From positions 150,394-214,393 of the forward strand of contig NZ_QPJU01000006.1 of assembly GCF_003337425.1 (NCBI RefSeq): 64,000 bases of DNA. Reading direction: 5' to 3'. Each line of letters begins with the position of its first letter. Position 1 is the first letter of the stretch. The notes under the pieces are model-generated. The model saw only the letters and a list, made by a program, of their open reading frames with translations. It had not been told where the DNA came from and did no database searches. Of this stretch, positions 50,039-64,000 are shown piece by piece. Origin of the DNA: Extensimonas vulgaris. Its GTDB lineage: Bacteria; Pseudomonadota; Gammaproteobacteria; Burkholderiales; Burkholderiaceae_C. Made by a program: the position numbers and the translations under genes.

Positions 50039-51386
50039 GGTCGTAGTGCATGTCGTCCTGGCCCGTGGGGCGATTGTCGGCCGACGTGGGCAGCAAATGG
50101 CCGGGCGCAGGCATGCGCGCGGCGTCCTTGTGGTGTGCAAGAAACATTTGCACCTGATCCTCCCCTTCGGCGCGGAATACCGAACAGGTGCAATAAAGCA
50201 GTCTGCCGCCGGGGCGCAGCAAGGGCCACAGCGCGTTGAGCAGGCGCGCTTGCTGGGCCGCCAGCTGGTCGATGTCGGTGGGGCGGCGCAGCCAACGCAC
50301 GTCAGGGTGGCGGCGCACGATGCCCGAAGCCGTGCAAGGCGCATCGAGCAAAATTGCATCGAAAGGCAAGCCGCCGCTTTGTCGCCACCAGTCCTGCGGA
50401 CAGGCGGCGTCGGCCACGAGTACCTGCGCATGCAGACCGAGGCGCGCGAGGTTGGCGTGGATGCGTCCGCTGCGCGCCGCATCGACTTCGAGCGCCGTCA
50501 CATGCCAGGAGGCACCCGGCGGCGCGAGCTCGAGCAGATGCGCGGTTTTGCCGCCCGGTGCTGCACAGGCGTCGAGCACGCGCAATGGCGCATGCAAGTT
50601 GAGACCTTGCAGCAGCAAAGGTGCGGCCAACTGCGCGCCGGCGTCCTGTACCGAAACCCACCCCGCCTCGAAACCCGGCAACTGCTGCACTGGCACGGGG
50701 CGGCGCAGGACAAGGCCGCTGACGCCCACCGGAGACGCTTCTATATTGATAGCTTCGAGCGCTTGTAGATATTGGGCTGGAGTGCATTTTTGCTGATTAA
50801 CGCGAAGCACCATGGGCGCCGGGGCGTCGGCCGCCTGCAAAATCTGCTGCCAGGCCTGCGGATGGTCGATTTGGAGGCGCCGCACCCACCATGGCGGATG
50901 ATTCCAGTGCGCCAGCGGGTCGGCATCGGTGGCGGCTATCAAGGCCGCGCGCTCACGCAAAAAGCGCCGCAAACAAGCATTCACGAAACCCGCCTGCGCA
51001 CGCGTTGCCGGGCGGTGCTTGGCGGCTTCCACCGTTTGGTGCAGCAGCGTGTGTGCAGGATAGGGGGCCTTGGCCTCGTGCCAGCACAAAGCCAAGGCCG
51101 TACAGAGCAAGGCATCCACCGGGGGCGGCGGGGTCCGCGCGACCAATCTGCTGCGCAAGACCTGGGCGCGGCCGAGCGAGCGCAGGGTTTGGTACAGCAA
51201 GGACTGCACGCCCGGCCGCAATGAAGGCGCCACGGTTTCGAGCGCTGCCGTCGCAGACCGGCCTGCCAAAACGCTTTGCAGCGTACTCGCAACCGTCGCC
51301 AGCAGCTGCCACAGCGGCGCGGTGGCGCCCGCATCCGTGCGCGCTTGCGTCGGTGCCTGGCGCATCGCTCGTTGCGAGGAACTCAT
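49995..51386 (-). CDS. rsmB: 16S rRNA (cytosine-967-C5) methyltransferase
   Basis: A 463-residue enzyme. The N-terminal NusB-like domain includes ALCTALALCWHEAKAPYPAH-type helices (LLCTALALCWHEAKA) and QAGFVNACLRRFLRER. The SAM domain has VLDACAAPGGKTAHLLEL, LLDAPCTASGIVRRHPDVRW and the catalytic cysteine in LLYCTCSVFRAEGEDQV. A family A repeat covers the stretch encoding QKCTPAQYLQALEAINIEAS, between the two domains, without breaking the frame. The stop lies inside the DUF4390 start. RsmB is typically near fmt-def; here it starts the ntrYX run. Confidence 0.94.
   Translation of the reverse strand: MSSSQRAMRQAPTQARTDAGATAPLWQLLATVASTLQSVLAGRSATAALETVAPSLRPGVQSLLYQTLRSLGRAQVLRSRLVARTPPPPVDALLCTALALCWHEAKAPYPAHTLLHQTVEAAKHRPATRAQAGFVNACLRRFLRERAALIAATDADPLAHWNHPPWWVRRLQIDHPQAWQQILQAADAPAPMVLRVNQQKCTPAQYLQALEAINIEASPVGVSGLVLRRPVPVQQLPGFEAGWVSVQDAGAQLAAPLLLQGLNLHAPLRVLDACAAPGGKTAHLLELAPPGASWHVTALEVDAARSGRIHANLARLGLHAQVLVADAACPQDWWRQSGGLPFDAILLDAPCTASGIVRRHPDVRWLRRPTDIDQLAAQQARLLNALWPLLRPGGRLLYCTCSVFRAEGEDQVQMFLAHHKDAARMPAPGHLLPTSADNRPTGQDDMHYDHDGFFYALLEKKPA
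50735..50792 (+). repeat. Dispersed repeat family A inside rsmB
   Basis: On the plus strand TTGATAGCTTCGAGCGCTTG, then TAGATATTGGGCTGGAGTGC and ATTTTTG: one of the clearest copies, antisense to rsmB and in frame within it. Confidence 0.6.
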
Positions 51387-51470
51387 GCGTGTGCGCTGCG
51401 TACGGGATCGCTTGGCGCGTGCAAATCAGCGGGGCAAAGACCGAGACGCTCCTGCTGCGCTTGCGGCCAA

Positions 51471-51505
51471 GCACCCGTGCCAGCAAACATTTCTGGCACG
51501 GGTGC
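51471..51505 (-). terminator. Strong hairpin downstream of rpoC
   Basis: A perfect 13-base-pair stem (GCACCCGTGCCAG at 51471-51483 and its complement at 51493-51505) with a 9-base loop, 43 bases after the rpoC stop. No T-run follows on the minus strand. It is well placed to end or process the rpoBC transcript. Confidence 0.55.
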
Positions 51506-51547
51506 CCCGCGCAAGCGAGCTGGGAGCGCGCAGATCAGCGGCCCTCT

Positions 51548-55777
<4,230 letters not shown>

Positions 55778-55868
55778 GGCGAACTTCCTTAAATAGTGAG
55801 GACGGAGCTGGAGCGAGGGGGTCTGTGCATGCGCTGTCGCGGCCCCGATTGCGCGGGGCCGCGCACCA

Positions 55869-59981
<4,113 letters not shown>

Positions 59982-60196
59982 GAGATCTCCGGGCAAAACA
60001 GGGATTGGGATCTACGACGACGGACCCGCAGAGGCGCTTCGCTTGCGGGCTTGGCGGTTGGCCACTACCAACCATGGCGGACAGTGATGCCTTGCGCATC
60101 ACCCGAGCCAAGGTGTTTTCTGTGTCGGATCGGTCAGAAAACACTCGAAAACCTGGAGGCAACCAAGGTTTACGGGTGTGCTCTGAAAGCACCAAA

Positions 60197-60225
60197 GGCT
60201 GGAGGCCCGATGAAGCGCTCCAGCC
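60197..60225 (-). promoter_or_regulatory. Attenuator-like hairpin between rplL and rpoB
   Basis: On the minus strand GGCTGGAG and CTCCAGCC pair (60197-60204 with 60218-60225) around a 13-base loop, 18 bases after the rplL stop. The 261-base spacer to rpoB also holds a second hairpin near 60046-60070 (CCCGCA / TGCGGG). In E. coli a partial terminator lies at this position and lowers rpoBC relative to rplJL. Confidence 0.5.
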
Positions 60226-60242
60226 CTCGAGGCGACAAGCGC

Positions 60243-60623
60243 TTACTTGAGCTCGGCTTTGGCGCCAGCTTCCACGAGCTTCTTGACAGCCGCTTCGGCG
60301 TCAGCCTTGGAGACGCCTTCCTTGACGTTCTTGGGTGCGCCATCGACCAGGTCTTTGGCCTCTTTGAGACCCAGACCGGTGATTTCGCGCACGGCCTTGA
60401 TGACGGCAACCTTGTTGGCACCGGCTTCTTGCAGCACGACGTTGAACTCGGTCTTTTCCTCGGCCGCAGCCGCAGCCGCGCCGGCACCGCCAGCAGCCGC
60501 CGGCGCCGCCATAGCGGCAGCGCTCACGCCGAATTTCTCTTCAATGGCCTTGACCAGGTCATTGAGTTCCATGACCGTCATGCTGTCGAGCGCGGCCAAA
60601 AATGCGTCTTTATCGAATGCCAT
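60243..60623 (-). CDS. rplL: 50S ribosomal protein L7/L12
   Basis: A 126-residue stalk protein. The N-terminal dimerisation part starts [20 protein letters not shown]; the Ala/Gly-rich hinge is [20 protein letters not shown]; the C-terminal domain reads [40 protein letters not shown] and ends [11 protein letters not shown]. It recruits translation factors to the ribosome. It lies after rplJ with a 122-base spacer and before rpoB. Confidence 0.98.
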   Translation of the reverse strand: MAFDKDAFLAALDSMTVMELNDLVKAIEEKFGVSAAAMAAPAAAGGAGAAAAAAEEKTEFNVVLQEAGANKVAVIKAVREITGLGLKEAKDLVDGAPKNVKEGVSKADAEAAVKKLVEAGAKAELK

Positions 60624-60745
60624 TTTGATTTCCTAATGATGGGTTTGTGGTCTGTGGCAGAGTCCCCAAGGGCTGGGTGGGTGCAACTTTGGTTGCAAGC
60701 GCTGGATTTTCTGCACAGGCCCGGATGAACAAGTTTGTGAAACGC

Positions 60746-61246
60746 TCAGGCAGCCACGGCTTCGCCTTTTTTGGTCGCCAATGCCCCGAGCACCACGGCG
60801 GTGCGCGAAATCGGTGACTTGAGCAAGCCACACAATTGGGCCAGCAAGGTTTCCTTTGGAGGAATGCTGGCCAACTGCTTGACGCCTTCCGCATCGAGCG
60901 CTTTCCCTGCGAATGCACCCCCGCGAATCACCAATTTGTCATTGGTTTTCGCAAAGTCGGCGGCCACTTTCGCTGCCGCCACGGCATCTTCGGAAAAGCC
61001 ATAGATCAGCGGGCCGGTCAACTGGTCTGTCACCACTTCGAATGCGCTGCCTGCCAAAGCACGGCGGGCCAGAGTGTTTTTCAGGACACTCAGGCTCACG
61101 CCCTTGCTGCGGGCGTCTGCGCGCAATCGAGTCATGTCGGCCACCGTTATGCCACGGTACTCCGCGATCACGAGCGTTTGAGCGTTAGCGGCGAGTTTGG
61201 TCACCTCCTGGACGACCGTTTCTTTCTCACTGCGATTCAGACTCAA
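60746..61246 (-). CDS. rplJ: 50S ribosomal protein L10
   Basis: A 166-residue protein that anchors L7/L12 dimers on the ribosome. It shows [40 protein letters not shown] and [15 protein letters not shown] at the N-terminus, [20 protein letters not shown] in the middle and an Ala-rich C-terminal helix. GGAGTAAACC precedes the ATG at 61246. The 252-base leader upstream is likely autoregulatory. Confidence 0.97.
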   Translation of the reverse strand: MSLNRSEKETVVQEVTKLAANAQTLVIAEYRGITVADMTRLRADARSKGVSLSVLKNTLARRALAGSAFEVVTDQLTGPLIYGFSEDAVAAAKVAADFAKTNDKLVIRGGAFAGKALDAEGVKQLASIPPKETLLAQLCGLLKSPISRTAVVLGALATKKGEAVAA

Positions 61247-61253
61247 GGTTTAC

Positions 61254-61440
61254 TCCTTACCAATGTGCCCTCGGAATCCCTCGTTGGGCACGCTCTCGTT
61301 GCAGCGACCGACTGCGTAGGAATGGCTTCTTTTTTGCAGCGGGATCGCCATCTGCGTTGGCCCGATGTAGCGGTTTAAGTGCAACAATTTGCACACCAAC
61401 GGTCTTGGATGGCTCGAAGAATGCAAAGCATCTTCGACCC
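61254..61440 (-). promoter_or_regulatory. Probable L10 autoregulatory leader of rplJL
   Basis: The untranslated stretch between rplA and rplJ can fold: on the minus strand CGTTGG and CCAACG enclose a hairpin GTGCAA-ATT-GTTGCAC followed by TTAAACCGC, and upstream TCGAAGA / TCTTCGA form another stem. Position and shape fit the L10(L12)4-binding leader known from other bacteria; the kink-turn was not confirmed. Confidence 0.5.
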
Positions 61441-61498
61441 ACCACCTCGGGCCTCTCACGAGCCCCGAAGATTTCTTACCAACACTTCTCGCGCTGCC

Positions 61499-62194
61499 TC
61501 ACGCAGCGATGGTTTGCGCGTCCACACGCACACCCATGCCCATCGTCGAAGACAGCGCAACCTTGCGCAGATACTGCCCTTTGCTCGACGCAGGTTTGGC
61601 CTTGTTCAGCGCATCGATGAATGCCGCGAGATTGGCCTGCAATTTGTCGTTTTCAAACGAACGGCGCCCGATCGTGCCGTGCACGATACCTGCCTTGTCC
61701 ACGCGGAATTGCACTTGGCCGGCTTTGGCATTCTTGACAGCCGTGGCAACGTCGGGCGTCACTGTGCCAACCTTGGGGTTGGGCATCAGACCACGCGGGC
61801 CGAGGATTTGGCCGAGGGTGCCGACCACGCGCATGGCGTCAGGAGCTGCAATCACCACGTCGAACGGCATGTTGCCCGCCTTGATCATTGCCGCAAGGTC
61901 GTCCATGCCAACGATGTCCGCGCCCGCGGCTTTCGCTTCTTCGGCCTTGGCACCTTGGGCAAACACAGCTACGCGCGTGGTCTTGCCGGTACCGTTGGGG
62001 AGCACGACGGCACCGCGCACGACCTGGTCGGACTTTTTCGCATCGACGCCGAGTTGCACGGCGACGTCGATCGACTCATCGAATTTGGCGGTTGCCGTTT
62101 CTTTGACGAGCGAAAGTGCCTCGGATGCGGGGTACAGCTTGGTGCGATCGATTTTGCCCAGCATCGCTTTTCTTCTTTTGGTCAACTTGGCCAT
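61499..62194 (-). CDS. rplA: 50S ribosomal protein L1
   Basis: A 231-residue ribosomal protein of the L1 stalk. It starts [20 protein letters not shown] and contains [53 protein letters not shown] and VEFRxDKxGIVHxxIG-type text ([20 protein letters not shown]). Its start abuts the rplK stop, and in E. coli L1 represses translation of rplK-rplA by binding the leader. Confidence 0.98.
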   Translation of the reverse strand: MAKLTKRRKAMLGKIDRTKLYPASEALSLVKETATAKFDESIDVAVQLGVDAKKSDQVVRGAVVLPNGTGKTTRVAVFAQGAKAEEAKAAGADIVGMDDLAAMIKAGNMPFDVVIAAPDAMRVVGTLGQILGPRGLMPNPKVGTVTPDVATAVKNAKAGQVQFRVDKAGIVHGTIGRRSFENDKLQANLAAFIDALNKAKPASSKGQYLRKVALSSTMGMGVRVDAQTIAA

Positions 62195-62626
62195 TTACAA
62201 ACCCTCCACCACGACGCCCATGGAACGGGCCGAGCCAGCCAAAGTACGCACGGCTGCATCCAAGTTGGCTGCAGTCATGTCCTTCATCTTTGTCTGGGCG
62301 ATTTCTTCGAGCTGCGCGCGCGTGATTTTGCCGACTTTGGTTTTCAGTGCGTTCGACGAGCCTTTTTCGAGCTTGATCGCTTTTTTGATCAGGGTCGTTG
62401 CGGGCGGGGTCTTGATGATGAACGTGAAGCTCTTGTCGGCAAATGCCGTGATGACCACTGGCAAGGGCAGGCCAGGCTCTACACCCTGGGTCTGCGCATT
62501 GAATGCTTTGCAGAACTCCATGATGTTGAGGCCGCGCTGACCCAACGCCGGGCCGATCGGTGGTGAGGGATTGGCTTTACCAGCTGGCACTTGCAGCTTG
62601 ATGAAGCCGACGATTTTCTTCGCCAT
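62195..62626 (-). CDS. rplK: 50S ribosomal protein L11
   Basis: A 143-residue ribosomal protein at the GTPase-associated centre. The N-terminal domain reads [40 protein letters not shown]; the C-terminal rRNA-binding domain contains [20 protein letters not shown] and [17 protein letters not shown] text at the end. AAGGAG-type sequence (AAAAGGAGTAAAGC) lies before the ATG at 62626. A 124-base spacer with hairpins separates it from nusG. Confidence 0.98.
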   Translation of the reverse strand: MAKKIVGFIKLQVPAGKANPSPPIGPALGQRGLNIMEFCKAFNAQTQGVEPGLPLPVVITAFADKSFTFIIKTPPATTLIKKAIKLEKGSSNALKTKVGKITRAQLEEIAQTKMKDMTAANLDAAVRTLAGSARSMGVVVEGL

Positions 62627-62680
62627 GCTTTACTCCTTTTGGGTCTTAACGCTTGGTTGGAAACAAGCTCCCCAGTATGA

Positions 62681-62745
62681 ACGGCTCTATTTTTATTGCG
62701 TCGAGCCGTATGACGCATTTTTTCAAGAAGTCTGCCGCAAGACTT
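62681..62745 (-). promoter_or_regulatory. Hairpins in the nusG-rplK spacer
   Basis: Two short stems, AAGTCT / AGACTT (62728-62745) directly after the nusG stop and ACGGCTC / GAGCCGT (62681-62709) further on. They may be a partial terminator and part of the rplK leader that L1 binds; neither is proven. Confidence 0.35.
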
Positions 62746-62750
62746 CGGGT

Positions 62751-63338
62751 TCAGGTTTTTTCTACCTGGCTAAATTCGAGTTCTACGGGTGTGGAGCGGC
62801 CGAAAATCATTACGGAAACCCGCAGCCGACTTTTTTCGTAATTCACTTCTTCTACGACGCCATTGAAGTCGGTGAAAGGGCCGTCTTTGATGCGCACCAC
62901 CTCACCCACCATGAACTCGATCTTGTGCCGCGGTTTTTCTGCCCCCTCTTGCATCTGCTGGAGGATTTTTGCCACTTCGTCTTCAGAGATGGGAGCAGGG
63001 CGGTTTTTGGCACCGCCGACAAAACCCGTGACTTTGCTCGTGTGCTTGACGAGATGCCAGGTGTCGTCGTCCATCACCATCTCGACGAATACGTAGCCAG
63101 GGAAAAGACGGCGTTCCGCAGTCTTGCGTTGGCCGTTCTTGATTTCGACGACTTCTTCGGTCGGCACCAAAATGCGTCCGAATTTGTCTTGCATTCCCGA
63201 GCGGGCAACGCGCTCGCGGATGTTGCGTTCGACGGCTTTTTCCATGCCCGAATACGCGTGCACGATATACCACTGCATACCAGGCTGGGTGAGCGGCTCT
63301 GCCGAAGTTTGGCCCACTGTTTCTACCGCATCCGTCAT
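62751..63338 (-). CDS. nusG: Transcription termination/antitermination protein NusG
   Basis: A 195-residue elongation factor that couples RNA polymerase to ribosomes or Rho. The NGN domain reads [40 protein letters not shown] and [20 protein letters not shown]. The C-terminal KOW domain reads [20 protein letters not shown], then [20 protein letters not shown]. The start ATG 63338 overlaps the secE stop by 4 bases and gives a 20-residue lead before the fold. Confidence 0.98.
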   Translation of the reverse strand: MTDAVETVGQTSAEPLTQPGMQWYIVHAYSGMEKAVERNIRERVARSGMQDKFGRILVPTEEVVEIKNGQRKTAERRLFPGYVFVEMVMDDDTWHLVKHTSKVTGFVGGAKNRPAPISEDEVAKILQQMQEGAEKPRHKIEFMVGEVVRIKDGPFTDFNGVVEEVNYEKSRLRVSVMIFGRSTPVELEFSQVEKT

Positions 63339-63721
63339 GACCTTCTCCAACCCAAGATGAGATCGTACAAAACCCATTCCAAGGTCTTGTCGGTAACCCA
63401 CAAGAACAAGGCCATGATGAAAACGAAGGCGAACACGTAAAGCGTTATTTGCATTGCTTCTTTGCGCGTGGGCCAAACGACTTTCTTGACCTCTTTCCAG
63501 GCATCGCGTGCAAAAGCCACGAGTCTGCGCCCGGGCTCCGATGTCAGGAAAACACCCGCTGCAAGCACAAGGCCTACGAGGAGCGCAGCCCACTGCACCA
63601 GCGGCCCCTGCTTTCCGAGCCAATAAAAACCCGCCACCGAGGCAAAGACCAAGAGCACCACGATGGCAATCTTGGCTTTGTCAGCCCCGGTCTGAACGGT
63701 TTCGACCTGTGTTGTGGCCAT
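63335..63721 (-). CDS. secE: Preprotein translocase subunit SecE
   Basis: A 128-residue inner-membrane subunit of the Sec translocon with three helices ([58 protein letters not shown]). The conserved amphipathic stretch before the last helix reads [20 protein letters not shown]. Three-helix SecE proteins are usual in proteobacteria. It precedes nusG with a 4-base overlap and follows tRNA-Trp. Confidence 0.97.
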   Translation of the reverse strand: MATTQVETVQTGADKAKIAIVVLLVFASVAGFYWLGKQGPLVQWAALLVGLVLAAGVFLTSEPGRRLVAFARDAWKEVKKVVWPTRKEAMQITLYVFAFVFIMALFLWVTDKTLEWVLYDLILGWRRS

Positions 63722-63769
63722 ATGTCTGTGTTTTTTAGGTAACTTTTACAGCGCCTTCCAAGACGCTGA

Positions 63770-63792
63770 AGCCCGCCAGGACTTGGCGGGCT
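63770..63792 (-). terminator. Hairpin between tRNA-Trp and secE
   Basis: A perfect 9-base-pair stem, AGCCCGCCA / TGGCGGGCT, with a 5-base loop, 20 bases after the tRNA. No T-run follows, so it may be a processing or partial termination signal that frees the tRNA from the downstream mRNA. Confidence 0.5.
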
Positions 63793-63811
63793 CGTTGCGG
63801 CCACGATGGTG

Positions 63812-63887
63812 TGGCAGGGGCAGTAGGAATCGAACCTACAACCTTCGGTTTTGGAGACCGACGCTCTGCCAATTGAGCTATACCCCT
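63812..63887 (-). tRNA. trnW: tRNA-Trp (anticodon CCA)
   Basis: A 76-base cloverleaf including an encoded CCA end. Acceptor stem AGGGGTA / TGCCCCT, D-arm around GCTCAATTGGCAGAGC, anticodon arm CGGTCTCCAAAACCG with CCA, and T-arm GTAGGTTCGATTCCTAC with TTCGATT. It lies between tuf and secE, the standard position of the tryptophan tRNA in proteobacterial tuf-secE-nusG clusters. Confidence 0.97.
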
Positions 63888-63906
63888 ATACCTCTTTTTT
63901 CAAACC

Positions 63907-64000
63907 TCAATCAAGGATCTTGGCCACGACGCCGGCGCCGACCGTGCGGCCGCCCTCACGGATGGCAAAGCGCAGACCTTCTTCCATGGCGATGGGGTTG
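63907..64000 (-). CDS. tuf: Elongation factor Tu, C-terminal fragment
   Basis: Only the last 30 or so codons are in the window. They read [20 protein letters not shown] and then [10 protein letters not shown] before TGA, the conserved end of EF-Tu domain 3. It lies 19 bases upstream of tRNA-Trp on the same strand. The rest of the gene continues past the window edge. Confidence 0.95.

Overview
The window reads as the chromosome of a GC-rich betaproteobacterium of the order Burkholderiales, most likely family Comamonadaceae. This rests on the gene set and order (pilGHIJ-chpA next to rubredoxin and a thiD-like gene; dusB-fis-purH; recG near oxyR; ntrY next to a receiver-HTH NtrX; tuf-trnW-secE-nusG-rplKAJL-rpoBC), on DUF1840 and DUF4148 proteins, and on short dispersed repeats that I associate with this family. 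The genus cannot be fixed from the sequence alone. Coding density is high, and nearly all long reading frames opposite the genes are GC-rich shadows.

Layout. 0-4 kb: twitching-motility chemosensory genes (chpA start, pilJ, pilI, pilH, pilG) and rubredoxin, all on the minus strand. 4.2-6.5 kb: thiD-like kinase and hemL on the plus strand. 6.5-10.3 kb: nitroreductase, dusB, fis and purH on the minus strand. 10.5-15.8 kb: cyclopropane-fatty-acid synthase and DUF1840, rpe-gph, a LysR regulator and a triple-module DUF4148 protein. 16-23.1 kb: two-component system, old yellow enzyme, mntH, amino-acid-type binding protein and an AEC permease. 23.1-23.95 kb: a gene-free block built of several repeat families. 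24-30.3 kb: priA, hemE, queA and a PfkB kinase. 30.5-40.1 kb: HD-GYP protein, recG, a NERD-helicase fusion, oxyR, a small monooxygenase-like protein, a 2-hydroxyacid dehydrogenase and a THUMP-type 23S rRNA methyltransferase. 40.2-41.5 kb: an intact IS10-like insertion sequence. 41.7-46.1 kb: proQ, glcF, a DUF1275 membrane protein and glcE. 46.3-51.4 kb: ntrX, ntrY, DUF4390 and rsmB as one minus-strand run. 51.5-64 kb: the rpoBC / ribosomal protein / nusG-secE / tRNA-Trp / tuf cluster.

How genes fit together: the pil genes pass a PilJ signal to a CheA-like kinase and two CheY-like regulators that control type IV pili. gph makes glycolate from 2-phosphoglycolate, and glcE/glcF are subunits of the enzyme that oxidises it. 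hemL and hemE serve tetrapyrrole synthesis. priA, recG and the NERD-helicase act on or are likely to act on DNA. The last 12 kb makes RNA polymerase and ribosomal stalk proteins, with leader and attenuator-like hairpins.

The most unusual signal is the load of short repeats. I see six families (A-F) with inverted or hairpin structure. They lie in most intergenic gaps and, for families A and D, appear inside the reading frames of gph, priA, rlmL, glcE, rsmB and recG without breaking them. Other points of note are a NERD nuclease-UvrD helicase fusion between recG and oxyR, two perfect DnaA-box sequences in an AT-richer gap upstream of priA, a receiver-HTH NtrX without its AAA+ domain, and a thiD-like kinase lacking the usual ThiD signature near its C-terminus. 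No CRISPR array, prophage or rRNA operon is visible.
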